A stretch of 64,000 nt of DNA from an uncultured Legionella sp. (GTDB taxonomy: Bacteria > Pseudomonadota > Gammaproteobacteria > Legionellales > Legionellaceae): assembly GCA_902168255.1 (NCBI GenBank), contig CABHON010000013.1, forward strand, positions 124,001-188,000, given 5' to 3'. Below, one piece after another: positions 55,924 to 64,000 of the stretch; the stretch's first letter is position 1, and each line of letters opens with the position of its first letter. The notes under the pieces are model-generated. The model saw only the letters and a list, made by a program, of their open reading frames with translations, was not told the DNA's origin and ran no database searches. The position numbers were made by a program, and so were the translations under genes.

Positions 55924-57687
55924 TTATTCATCAGGAAGAAAACCATTGGTTTGCATATTCCATAACATGGCGAAATGAGCGTCAGCCTTCAGCAAGTCTT
56001 CTTTATTACCTTCTTCAATAATTTTACCTTTGTGAAAGACTAAAATTCTATCCATATCAGCCAAAGTAGATAGTCTATGAGCGACAACAATAGTAGTTTT
56101 ATTTTTCATCAAGAGATGCAAGCTTTCTTGAATTAACTTTTCTGTAACAGAATCTAATGAAGATGTGGCTTCATCCAAAATAAGAATAGGGGCGTTCTTT
56201 AAGATGGCACGAGCAATAGCTACACGCTGTCGTTGGCCACCCGATAATTTGATGCCTCTTTCACCCACTAAAGCAGCATATCCTTCATTTAATTTTTCAA
56301 TAAATTCATGACAATGGGCAAGTTTCGATGCAGCAATAACTTCTTCATCAGTCGCATCCAACCGGCCATAACGAATGTTGTCCATAATGGTTCGATGGAA
56401 GAGGGCAGGGTCTTGGGGAATCATTGCAATTTGCTCGCGCAAAGATGCTTGGGCAACTTCCGCAATGTCCATGTTATCAATTAAAATTTTTCCTGATTGC
56501 ACATCGTAAAACCTTAAAATCAGATTCACAAAAGTGGATTTTCCTGAACCAGAAAAACCAACAAGCCCTATTTTTTCCCCTGCACGAATATGAATATTTA
56601 ATTTCTCAAAAACAGGCCGGTTTGCTTGATAGGCAAATGAAACGCGATCGAACCGTATATCACCCAATGCAATATTTAAAGGTGAAGCTTCTGCTTGATC
56701 CGTAATATCATGCGCTTTTTTTATCAATTGCAGGGCGCTATCTACCGTAGCCGTTTCGCGTGCAAATATACTCAATTGAAAACCGATAAACCAAAACCAT
56801 CCCAATAGCAAAAAAGATTGCATAAGAATTTGGGTAAAATCTCCTAATGTAACAAGATGATGTTCCCAACCATATAATAAGGCAAAAATCATACCAAAAA
56901 TTAAGCACAGACCATTTAAACCAAGCCCAATACGCATTATCTCTATGGTCCACATTGCTTTTTTAGATTTGTTTATTTCATCCTCTTGAAAATATTTAAG
57001 GTAAGTTTTTTCATAATGTTGTCGAGAAAATAAACGGACATTAAGCATATTGGTTAATACATCAACAATTTTTCCGCTTAAAGTGGATACTGCTTCGGAA
57101 TGAATTGCTGACAGATGATTTCCTTTTTTTAGAAATAAGAAAATAATACTAAAATGAAGGAAAAACCAAAGAATTAAAATTAAGGCAAAATAGGGACTTG
57201 TAAACCACATTAACACTAAAATAATAATAGCGCCAGTTGTTGCGGTAACAAATTGAAAACAAATAATCTCCATAATAGTTTGAGAACTCGTCACCAAATC
57301 AGAAAGTTTTTTTGCAATATTGCCCGCAAAATGGTTGGAAAAATAATCATGGGAATGAGCAGTAACATAATGAAAAACTGTCTCACGAATATCAGCGCGA
57401 AACTTTGGAAAGGTATAAATTTGAAGCATACCTTGCATACGCATGAAAATTTCAGAACTTACCCAGAAGAAAGCCAACCACAATAAAATACTACTTACAG
57501 CCGAATAAATACCTGCACGATTACCTTGATAAGACTGCAAGGCATTAACAAGCAATTTCAACAAATAAGGAAAAATTGCATCACTGGCTGACCACACAGC
57601 AAAAGACAACATTAGTAATAAAAATTTGCCTGATTGCTTTTTCGCAAAATGAAAAATAAATCGAAAGGTAGATGAAGGTAAAGACAT
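55924..57687 (-). CDS. ABC transporter, fused permease and ATPase (exporter type)
   Basis: A 587-residue half-transporter: six membrane helices (about 15-310) then one nucleotide-binding domain. Walker A GFSGSGKST is at about 377-385, the Q-loop MIPQDPALF follows, the signature LSGGQ is at 481-485, and Walker B ILILDEATSSLD follows. It would work as a homodimer exporter in the inner membrane, of the MsbA/MDR class; lipid or drug substrates are possible but unknown. No ribosome site is obvious before ATG 57687. Confidence 0.92.
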   Translation of the reverse strand: MSLPSSTFRFIFHFAKKQSGKFLLLMLSFAVWSASDAIFPYLLKLLVNALQSYQGNRAGIYSAVSSILLWLAFFWVSSEIFMRMQGMLQIYTFPKFRADIRETVFHYVTAHSHDYFSNHFAGNIAKKLSDLVTSSQTIMEIICFQFVTATTGAIIILVLMWFTSPYFALILILWFFLHFSIIFLFLKKGNHLSAIHSEAVSTLSGKIVDVLTNMLNVRLFSRQHYEKTYLKYFQEDEINKSKKAMWTIEIMRIGLGLNGLCLIFGMIFALLYGWEHHLVTLGDFTQILMQSFLLLGWFWFIGFQLSIFARETATVDSALQLIKKAHDITDQAEASPLNIALGDIRFDRVSFAYQANRPVFEKLNIHIRAGEKIGLVGFSGSGKSTFVNLILRFYDVQSGKILIDNMDIAEVAQASLREQIAMIPQDPALFHRTIMDNIRYGRLDATDEEVIAASKLAHCHEFIEKLNEGYAALVGERGIKLSGGQRQRVAIARAILKNAPILILDEATSSLDSVTEKLIQESLHLLMKNKTTIVVAHRLSTLADMDRILVFHKGKIIEEGNKEDLLKADAHFAMLWNMQTNGFLPDE

Positions 57688-57891
57688 ATAAATAGAAATA
57701 TTATCTTAATGAATGATGGATTATACCAAGTTTGTCTATAAAAAACATGTAAATTGTTTCTAGCTTTAATTAATCCCTCAGCATAAAAATCATTTAGATG
57801 AAATGTGAGTGAATATCCAACGAAATCTTTTAAGGATTTTTAAAAAAATTTCACGTATAATTAAGGCTAGATAAATAATGACCCACTAGAG

Positions 57892-58044
57892 ATGTCTAAA
57901 ACAGAAACGGGAAAATCTTTTCACTCTACTCGCTTTGAGCTGGGGATTTCTGAAAAAAATGGAAAGAAATATCACATGAAGATAGAAGGGCACTCATTCA
58001 ACAAAATGCCCAACGAATTATTGCCACATTATGAAAAGCGTTAG
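57892..58044 (+). pseudogene. Short ORF, probably frameshifted, unknown
   Basis: ATG 57892 encodes 50 residues (STRFELGISEKNGKKYHMK, EGHSFNKMPNELLPHYEKR) and stops at TAG 58042. The next frame continues LDYATSNEIFDIYFF and FILRGK to TGA, as if one T were lost at CGTTAGA; the restored product would be about 80 residues. TATAAT at 57856-57861 is a possible -10. The 200 bp before it (57688-57891) hold nothing else I can support. No family recognised. Confidence 0.35.
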
Positions 58045-58166
58045 ATTATGCGACTTCTAATGAAATATTTGACATTTATTTTTTTAAAAATGCTTTTATT
58101 TCTAATAATTTTATCTTAAGAGGAAAATGATACAATACCATTAAATATATACTGTTGGAGATATTA

Positions 58167-59108
58167 ATGCCCGAACCGAAACCTCAAATCTCGCCTTATG
58201 CTTTTGAAGGCTTTATTGGAAGATCGTTACCATTGCTTTTTGGTGAATCTCCTCAAACGATGATGGCTCCAACTAATCCGCAGGAAGCTATTAAAAGTCG
58301 ACGCGACTCATGTTATGGATTGGCAGTGGTTGCTTATATGGAACAATTTCCTGATAGTAACCAGTTTTTAGCTGAAATTCGTGATGATATTAACGGCATT
58401 GTTGATTTAGCTACAAAATCTTCTCAGTATAGTAAAGTAAAATCACTTCATGCTGCTGTTGCAGGTTCAGCTCCCTATATTACATTAGAAGATTATACAG
58501 CAAGTGAATTTTATAAAAATAAAGAACGGCGGGATGAGTTTGGTGATAAAGAGTTTTTGTGTCATATGGAGCAAGAATTACAAGAATATCTACGAACCGA
58601 ACAGCCAATACTGATGCCTGTGAGTCTGGAATTTAAAAATGGTCCGGGAGAAGATGGCACGGTACTTGCCCGTTACAAATGGGTGCCTAAAACACCTGAT
58701 GAGAGACCGCTGGTTTCTTTAAAACAACGTTTAGATCCTCAAACTATCGTACCTGCATGGGATCCAAATAACCGATTGCGAGAAACTACCGTTGCTGTTT
58801 CATTATGCGTTGCTGATGTTAGAGATGAGCCTTTAAAAGCAAAAAAAATTAAAGAAATACTCGCAGCAAAGTCGGAATGTTTTCGCCAAAAAGGCGAGTT
58901 ATCAATAAATAAATTTACTATCGTTGAATATGATAAGCGCACTTTGACGCAAAAAAGACATACACAAACAATTGTCGAAGTTGTTAAACCATTGATTTCC
59001 TATGCGGATTTAATCAGATTGACTAGAAGTTCTGATTTGTATAAAAAAAACCTACCTTATTTTGTTGCTGAAAGCCCGTCCCAAAACATTCATAATATTA
59101 AGATATAA
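58167..59108 (+). CDS. 313-residue protein of unknown function, candidate effector
   Basis: ATG 58167 is chosen since TTGGAG lies just upstream; the open frame begins 12 bp earlier. Soluble, mixed alpha/beta, with RDSCYGLAVVAYMEQF (about 46-61) and AVSLCVADVRDEPLKAKK. No signal peptide and no domain recognised. The tail AESPSQNIHNIKI lacks a strong acidic cluster. It ends 30 bp before a pair of IS30-type terminal sequences, so it may have been moved by such elements. Confidence 0.5.
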   Translation: MPEPKPQISPYAFEGFIGRSLPLLFGESPQTMMAPTNPQEAIKSRRDSCYGLAVVAYMEQFPDSNQFLAEIRDDINGIVDLATKSSQYSKVKSLHAAVAGSAPYITLEDYTASEFYKNKERRDEFGDKEFLCHMEQELQEYLRTEQPILMPVSLEFKNGPGEDGTVLARYKWVPKTPDERPLVSLKQRLDPQTIVPAWDPNNRLRETTVAVSLCVADVRDEPLKAKKIKEILAAKSECFRQKGELSINKFTIVEYDKRTLTQKRHTQTIVEVVKPLISYADLIRLTRSSDLYKKNLPYFVAESPSQNIHNIKI

Positions 59109-59137
59109 ATACAGTTGTTTGTATGGTATATTGCTGG

Positions 59138-59266
59138 AAAAAGGCGGTTGCAGTTATTAGTTGAATTCACCAGCGGTATCAAAATTATAAATCCAATAAT
59201 CTTTATTATTGGATTTATAAAGTGCGTTGGAGGGTGAATTCAACCAATAACTGCAACCACCTTTTT
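59138..59266. repeat. Back-to-back IS30-type ends around a perfect hairpin
   Basis: Left arm 59138-59171 and right arm 59233-59266 are inverted copies (34 bp, two mismatches) with core GGTGAATTCAAC and ATAACTGCAACC. They resemble IS30-family terminal repeats, with outer tips facing each other. Between them, 59185-59200 and 59205-59220 form a perfect 16-bp stem with a CTTT loop. The same core, diverged, recurs at 61155-61183. Confidence 0.7.
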
Positions 59267-59279
59267 TATAACACATAAT

Positions 59280-59531
59280 CTATGTTTTAGGAATTATTTT
59301 CCCACTGTTAATAAGCGTGTCGATCTGCTCTTTGGCATTAGCAACAAGTTTCTTTTCAAATTCTTCAGCTGATAAACAAGGATCAGGAGAATTAATATGA
59401 ATCTGATCGACATGACTATTAAAGTGTAAAGAAATCCATCCGTCACCTGAGTATAAATTAGACTCTTCTCCGCCATATATTGAATAGGAAATCTCTGCGC
59501 CCTTATAGGACATTTTTTTATTTGCTCTCAC
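59280..59531 (-). CDS. Small protein of unknown function (possible passenger gene)
   Basis: 83 residues starting at GTG 59531 with a strong GAGGGAG site; ATG 59513 is an alternative. The sequence has GAEISYSIYGGEESNLYSG, WISLHFNSHVDQIHI and a helical C-terminus LSAEEFEKKLVANAKEQI. No family recognised. It lies 100 bp downstream of the tandem-repeat gene and inside the putative IS30-type element. Confidence 0.55.
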   Translation of the reverse strand: MRANKKMSYKGAEISYSIYGGEESNLYSGDGWISLHFNSHVDQIHINSPDPCLSAEEFEKKLVANAKEQIDTLINSGKIIPKT

Positions 59532-59630
59532 GTTGTGCTCCCTCTAGAAATAATCAAGAAATAGTTATCTTCGTCAGCCACATATAGATTAACCTCGTTG
59601 AAGCATATGAAGATAACTACAAATTTATAT

Positions 59631-59906
59631 TTACCTTATCTCAAACCATGGCAATCCTGAGAATCCTTTTGGATGTGAGACAGTGGTATATATATTATTT
59701 CCTTTGATTTCATACCAAGGCAATCCTGAAAATCCATCAGGGTTGTATACGGTGCTATACATTTTAGATGATTTTATCTCAAACCATGCCAACCCTGAAA
59801 AGCCTTTTGGATGTGAAACAGTAGCATATACTTTACTCCCTTTGATTTCATACCAAGGTAAGCCTGAAAATCCATCCGGATGAGACACTGTATTATATAT
59901 TTTCAT
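59631..59906 (-). CDS. Four-repeat (4 x 23 residues) small protein
   Basis: 91 residues made almost only of four tandem units with the pattern (K/N)-x-Y-x-T-V-x-x-P-(D/K)-G-F-S-G-L-x-W-(Y/F)-E-I-K-x-x. Units 1 and 3 carry Asp and WYEI, units 2 and 4 carry Lys and WFEI, so a 46-residue pair was duplicated. Each unit would form a short beta hairpin with buried Trp, consistent with a closed four-fold beta structure. Function unknown. Located between the transposase and the 83-residue gene. Confidence 0.7.
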   Translation of the reverse strand: MKIYNTVSHPDGFSGLPWYEIKGSKVYATVSHPKGFSGLAWFEIKSSKMYSTVYNPDGFSGLPWYEIKGNNIYTTVSHPKGFSGLPWFEIR

Positions 59907-60113
59907 ATATTAATTTCCTCATATAAGGACTTGCATTATTATTATTTTCTGATATAATTTAATTGAATTTTAGTCATATCGGTCATAAAATAAGCAAGTT
60001 TTTGTTAAAAAAATGCTGATTAAATAAAACTATAATCATCACATTACAGTATAGCACAAAATCTTCAGTTTGTCCATTTTTTGACCAATCATCCTTCTGA
60101 TCTTTTATCAAAG

Positions 60114-61088
60114 TTACTGTAAATGTTTCGAAAATATTTCGTTTGGCGTTGAAAAACCTAACGATTTCCTCGGCCTACTATTTAGCTTATTAGCAATTAA
60201 AATAAGTTCATTTTCATTTATTTTATTAAAGCTACAACCTTTGGATAAATATTGCCTGATAAGTCCATTTGTATTCTCATTCAACCCTCTTTCCCATGAA
60301 TGATAAGGATGAGCAAAATAAAAATCGGCATTGAGCGCTTGGGCAATTCTTTCGTGATATGCAAATTCCGTTCCGTTATCCGCTGTAATTGTAAAAACGG
60401 CATTTGGAAAGGGTTTTAACAGATTTATTGTTGCTTCGGACACCAGATTGGCAGTTTTACGAATCACTTTGGCCATTGCCATTTTTTTAGAAACTCTTTC
60501 AACTATTGTCACAATAGCTTGTTCTCTGCCACCACCTATAATTGTATCAATTTCCCAATCGCCAATACGTGTTTTTTCATCGACGATCTTAGGGCGATCA
60601 TCAATGAATACTCGATTTTTAATTGAGAAGTTACGTTTAGGGCTGTCATAGCGTTTACGGTATTTTTTATGCTGATGGCGCAGATGCAAATAAAGTTTGC
60701 CGCCATTTTTCTTGTCTTTCAAAATAAATTGGTAGATTCTTTCATGGCTTATAAAAAATAATTCCTGTTTCTTAGCGTAATCGCTGGTTTGCTCAGGGCT
60801 CCAATCTTCGAGAAGTTTTTCCCGAACAAATTTCTCAACTTCTTCAGTGAATTTTTTAAGCTTTGGTTTTTGTTTGTGTCGATCATCGGTGTAAGTTTGT
60901 GCATAAATAGGTTTGTATTGCCAAGATCCTAATGCTGTCCGAACAAAGGTAATATTGCGATTAATCTCGCGACTGATTGTCGATTTATGAACGCCGACCT
61001 CTTTGGCTATGGCCGTTTGGGTGTATCCTGCTCGCCACAACCCATAAATTTGACACCGTTTTTGATAATCTAGCTGTTTATATTTCAC
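60114..61088 (-). CDS. IS30-family transposase
   Basis: A full-length 324-residue IS30 transposase. The N-terminal helix-turn-helix is YTQTAIAKEVGVHKSTISRE (about 22-41). The DDE catalytic triad is Asp181 (GDWEIDT), Asp237 (TADNGTE) and Glu271 (GLNENTNG), with the 33-residue spacing between the second Asp and Glu typical of the family. The reading frame is intact, so it may be active. It cuts and joins the terminal repeats of its element. Confidence 0.95.
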   Translation of the reverse strand: MKYKQLDYQKRCQIYGLWRAGYTQTAIAKEVGVHKSTISREINRNITFVRTALGSWQYKPIYAQTYTDDRHKQKPKLKKFTEEVEKFVREKLLEDWSPEQTSDYAKKQELFFISHERIYQFILKDKKNGGKLYLHLRHQHKKYRKRYDSPKRNFSIKNRVFIDDRPKIVDEKTRIGDWEIDTIIGGGREQAIVTIVERVSKKMAMAKVIRKTANLVSEATINLLKPFPNAVFTITADNGTEFAYHERIAQALNADFYFAHPYHSWERGLNENTNGLIRQYLSKGCSFNKINENELILIANKLNSRPRKSLGFSTPNEIFSKHLQ

Positions 61089-61308
61089 GTTGCAACCTTT
61101 TATAAGAACTAACCACGTGAATTTTAAATCAATTTTCGTGGTTAATTATTGTACAAAAGTTACAGTTATCAGTTGAATTCACGTCAGCCTGAAAGTAAAC
61201 TGGTTAAACATATTAATAATTCTCTATCTTTGAAAAGCAATTAGGTATAAAATTTGAAATCGCCTTTTTTGTCAGTTCTTCCACAGGACCCCATGAAGAG
61301 AACATAAT

Positions 61309-61923
61309 ATGAAAAAAATAGTAATAATAATATTTGATGGTTTCACAGACATAGATTTGTTTTTAATGTGGGATATTCTTGGTAGAAATAAAACGGATTG
61401 GTCAGTAAAGATATTGGATAAAAATAAGCAACATCAATCAACTAATGGATTATTTATTACTACCCATGGACACATTTCAGAAGCTAATGATGCAGATATT
61501 GTATTATTTGGAAGTGGATATGGGGTTTCAGAAGTTCTAAAAGATAAAAACTTTCTTGAATCTTTTTCGTTAGATCCAAAAAAACAGATTATAGGTTCAA
61601 TTTGTTCAGGTTCTCTTATATTGGCCTCATTAGGTATTTTAGCTAATCTTCCAGCAACAACCCACCCGGTAGTGAAATCTGAATTACAAGCTTTAGGTGT
61701 TGAGGTGATTGATTTACCATTGGTTTGTAATGGTAATATTGCTACAGCGGGTGGCTGTCTTTCTGCCCAATATTTAGTTGGGTGGTTTATTGAGCGTTTA
61801 TATGGTGTAGAGAAGCGAAAAGAGGCTTTAAAAGCACTACTTCCAGTTGGAGAAAGCGATATTTATGAAGGTTTGATTTCATCAGCTATACAGAAAGGTA
61901 TGCAAGATAGAGGATTTAATTGA
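61309..61923 (+). CDS. DJ-1/PfpI family protein
   Basis: A 204-residue DJ-1/PfpI protein. The nucleophile-elbow Cys99 is in GSICSGSLILASLG, with DGFTDIDLF near residues 10-18 and TTHPVV following. Family members include glyoxalases, chaperones, isonitrile hydratases and regulators; the LMWDILGRNKTDW and LLxVGESD pattern is nearest the isonitrile hydratase/transcriptional-regulator-like group without its HTH. Probably cytosolic. It starts 125 bp beyond the IS30-type end. Confidence 0.88.
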   Translation: MKKIVIIIFDGFTDIDLFLMWDILGRNKTDWSVKILDKNKQHQSTNGLFITTHGHISEANDADIVLFGSGYGVSEVLKDKNFLESFSLDPKKQIIGSICSGSLILASLGILANLPATTHPVVKSELQALGVEVIDLPLVCNGNIATAGGCLSAQYLVGWFIERLYGVEKRKEALKALLPVGESDIYEGLISSAIQKGMQDRGFN

Positions 61924-62022
61924 ATTAATTAATCTCTTATTCTATTTGAGAAGGATCGTCTGTTTAGATATTAACGATCCTTCTGTCCATCACAAGATCA
62001 AATTGGCATTGTCTTATTAGCA

Positions 62023-63630
62023 TCATGAAATTCGACAAGAAATTATCTCTTCTTCAGCAAGCAATTCTACTTCTCTCTTTATTTGATTGATAATAACATT
62101 TCCTTCTTCATCTGTAGCATCAATAGCCAATAGATTATTCTCAGATTCTACAATACCATGATTGTCCATAATTTGAGAGAACAACGTGTGAGCATTATTG
62201 CGAGCCTTACTAAATAAGATTGCTGTTTGAATATCTTGCTGCGGGTTACCAGAAGGTTTCCCTGATAGGGCTTCAACGCATAGTATTCTATTTTGAGACG
62301 ATAAATTTGAGTGCATGATAAAGCTATAACCTCGTCCAGATAAAGTTCTAAGACTATCTTTGGTTTCATTGTTCAATAATTGATTTGTTTTTGTGTTCCA
62401 TGTTGGAACTCGGTTTTGCATGAATGGTGTTGATGCATTTTTTTGAGGATAATACCTTGAAGTATTAGCCTTTTCTCTTAATAACGTAAGAATTTCCGTA
62501 TTATTTTGTTCCTCCGCTAGCATAATGGCTGTATACCCTTCATGACTCATAAAATTAACATTTGCCCCATTGCGTAAAGATTCCATTACTTGTATCGTAT
62601 CATTATTTTTTACAGCATAGATTAATTCATAATTTTTCAATAAATCATGAATGCGGGAGCCTGACGCAGATAAATATCTTGCTTTCGTACCATAAATATT
62701 TTTTTTCCAAGGATTAGCCCCATTTCTTAATAAAAACTCAACTGCTCTTTCATCATTTCCATCAACAGCTAACATTAATGCCGTATAGCCATTTTCCTCT
62801 AGACTAAAATCAATTTGAGCTCCTTGGTTTAACTGCTCTTGCATTCTCATTATTGAAGCAAAACTCGTTGATTGAAACAGCTGAAGAAAACTTCTATTTA
62901 AATTATTTATTCGCGCACTTTCTTCTCGTCTATGCTGAGTAGCTTTTTCTGTCTCTTCTTGTTTGCGTCGATCCTCGATTATTTTTGCGCGAATTGTCTC
63001 ATGCTTTTTTAATTCCGTTTGAACTAATTGTTGATATTCTAAATCATTTTTATTATTTTCAAAAATAACCTCTTCTATTTCTGTGCGCATGTTTAAATCA
63101 CCAGTATAAATAGGTTGAGTGGTGTATGCTTCTTTAGCAGCTAGAGTTTTCATATATTCCTTATTCCTACAAAGAATTCTCTCAATGTCACTTTGTTTAG
63201 CTGTAAACGTATAAGATTGCTCTTTTGCGAAATAAGAAGAGTGATAGTCAATTGTACCAGAGAATGAGGGGTCATAAGTCGCTCTTCCTACCTTTAATTC
63301 GACTGATATAGCCTTTTTTTCACTATATTCTCTTTTTTTAATAGTATAACTTGCTAAGCTCACTTCATTTGCAAGGAATTGTAAATCATACTTAATGCTA
63401 ATAAGATAATTGCAATCAGCTGGGCAAGCATGAGAATTGAATACGCTAGGAAACCAACTTGGCCTGCTCCATTTAGAAACATGATATGCGAGTAAGCTTA
63501 CAGAAACTCCACTTGTGTAAAAAGAATCATACATACACCATATATATTCGTCATCCGTAGTGTTTCCTCTGAAAGGAATCACAACAATTTTTTTATCTTG
63601 CCGATATGTAATAGTAAAACTTACTTTCAT
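62023..63630 (-). CDS. Ankyrin-repeat protein, candidate effector
   Basis: 535 residues from ATG 63630; the frame opens at a TTG 30 bp earlier. An N-terminal domain of about 170 residues is beta-rich and unrecognised. It is followed by a charged coiled coil (about 180-240) and ankyrin repeats at about 279-310 (NGYTALMLAVDGNDERAVEF) and 330-380 (AVKNNDTIQVMESLRNGANV, then HEGYTAIMLAEEQN). The C-terminus REVELLAEEEIISCRIS has a glutamate cluster just before the end, the E-block pattern of Dot/Icm substrates. Binding of a host protein by the ankyrin part is inferred. Confidence 0.75.
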   Translation of the reverse strand: MKVSFTITYRQDKKIVVIPFRGNTTDDEYIWCMYDSFYTSGVSVSLLAYHVSKWSRPSWFPSVFNSHACPADCNYLISIKYDLQFLANEVSLASYTIKKREYSEKKAISVELKVGRATYDPSFSGTIDYHSSYFAKEQSYTFTAKQSDIERILCRNKEYMKTLAAKEAYTTQPIYTGDLNMRTEIEEVIFENNKNDLEYQQLVQTELKKHETIRAKIIEDRRKQEETEKATQHRREESARINNLNRSFLQLFQSTSFASIMRMQEQLNQGAQIDFSLEENGYTALMLAVDGNDERAVEFLLRNGANPWKKNIYGTKARYLSASGSRIHDLLKNYELIYAVKNNDTIQVMESLRNGANVNFMSHEGYTAIMLAEEQNNTEILTLLREKANTSRYYPQKNASTPFMQNRVPTWNTKTNQLLNNETKDSLRTLSGRGYSFIMHSNLSSQNRILCVEALSGKPSGNPQQDIQTAILFSKARNNAHTLFSQIMDNHGIVESENNLLAIDATDEEGNVIINQIKREVELLAEEEIISCRIS

Positions 63631-63876
63631 TTTATATTCATCTTTAGAAATTAACCGCAAATAAAGAAGTATCGCAAAATTTTTTCAGGCTAGGCCAAAC
63701 GTGAGTTCTCTGAAAATAAATGATTGCAAGCATAGCTTTTATAGACTCCTTTTAACATCACGCCAATTATAGTCCTATTCAATACCAAAAATAAATATTG
63801 GGGTTAAATTACAGAAATGGGGTATGTCGCAGTAAGCTGTGGAATACTCCGTTTCTAATGGACTCATCCTCTTATT

Positions 63877-64000
63877 TTAAGCGGCATCAAAAAGTGTCAA
63901 AATAAGGCTATGAGGCAACGCTTTTTCAGTGGCGGTTGCTAAAACAGCACGTTCAGGATTAACAGAACCCAACGTTTTTTCTTTGGCTAACCAATCAATA
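63877..64000 (-). CDS. C-terminal end of an unrecognised gene (partial)
   Basis: On the minus strand the frame reads IDWLAKEKTLGSVNPERAVL then ATEKALPHSLILTLFDAA and stops at TAA (63877-63879). The composition looks genuinely coding, but only about 41 residues are inside the window and no family can be named. The 246 bp between it and the ankyrin gene's start show nothing clear. Confidence 0.5.
   Translation of the reverse strand, partial: IDWLAKEKTLGSVNPERAVLATATEKALPHSLILTLFDAA

Larger units (their letters stand above)
59233..61183 (-). mobile_element. Probable IS30-family element with passenger genes
   Basis: Terminal repeats read inward as GTGAATTCAACCAATAACTG at 59234 and, on the other strand, GTGAATTCAACTGATAACTG at 61182: about 21 of the first 24 positions agree. 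The interval contains the transposase (60114-61088) plus two small genes on the same strand, giving 1.95 kb rather than the usual 1.0-1.25 kb. A 7-bp stem AACCACG/CGTGGTT (61109-61142) precedes the transposase start. Alternatively the element is only about 1.1 kb and the 59233 repeat belongs to another copy. Flanking 2-bp duplications do not match. Confidence 0.5.

Noticed and set aside
59631-59906. Tandem repeats as a CRISPR-like array.
   Set aside because: The roughly 69-bp units are contiguous coding repeats without spacers; no cas genes are present anywhere in the window.
60104-61170. Minimal IS30 element with ends at about 60108-60127 (TTACTGTAAATG) and 61146-61166.
   Set aside because: The match is short and overlaps the transposase stop; the GTGAATTCAAC ends at 59233 and 61183 match each other and the family better, though this remains open.

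Overview
The window is an AT-rich chromosomal segment of a host-adapted gammaproteobacterium, most likely from the order Legionellales (Legionella, Coxiellaceae/Aquicella or Berkiella-like). Two things point there. The housekeeping genes are gammaproteobacterial (sohB, trxB next to ftsK, lolA, yhdP, rmuC, wecA-type transferase, tRNA-Glu). They are interleaved with very large, AT-rich, eukaryotic-flavoured genes: a U-box protein, two protein-kinase-like proteins, ankyrin repeats, a GTPase giant and a degenerate NACHT-like giant. Several of the latter end in glutamate-rich tails like those of Dot/Icm type IV substrates. No Dot/Icm gene is in the window, so secretion is an inference.

Layout. 1-5.5 kb (minus strand): an apparent operon of a zinc alcohol dehydrogenase, an ADP-forming acyl-CoA ligase, a second zinc alcohol dehydrogenase and a metal P-type ATPase cut by the window edge. 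5.7 kb: tRNA-Glu with a clear promoter. 5.9-10.3 kb: a carboxynorspermidine-dehydrogenase-type enzyme and a 1020-residue protein with an OTU-like motif. 10.4-13.1 kb: an MFS transporter and sohB, divergent from a small bufferin-like (DUF2282) secreted protein. 13.1-14.2 kb: a scar zone with an 87-bp inverted repeat around a DUF559 remnant and a truncated SDR pseudogene. 14.2-20.5 kb: a 2093-residue protein with ankyrin-like and GTPase regions.

20.6-24.2 kb: trxB and ftsK. 24.4-43 kb: about 19 kb of accessory DNA separates ftsK from lolA, which are neighbours in many gammaproteobacteria. It holds the U-box gene, a small gene with the same leader, a coiled-coil gene, the 812- and 2092-residue proteins, wecA-like, rmuC, cytochrome b561 and the kinase-like pair. 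Duplicated gene ends and palindromic repeats mark past rearrangement. 43-49 kb: lolA, yhdP, spmA, spmB and a PH-domain gene, all on the plus strand.

49-57.7 kb: a mixed region with pgeF, a Tn3 transposase relic, a toxin-antitoxin pair with a frameshifted toxin and a palindromic operator, a GrpB pseudogene, two GNAT acetyltransferases, an SDR lacking its catalytic tyrosine, a DUF6434-type protein, a monooxygenase and an ABC exporter. 57.9-61.2 kb: a probable IS30-family element that appears to carry two small passenger genes, one encoding four 23-residue repeats. 61.3-64 kb: a DJ-1/PfpI protein, an ankyrin protein and the C-terminus of an unrecognised gene.
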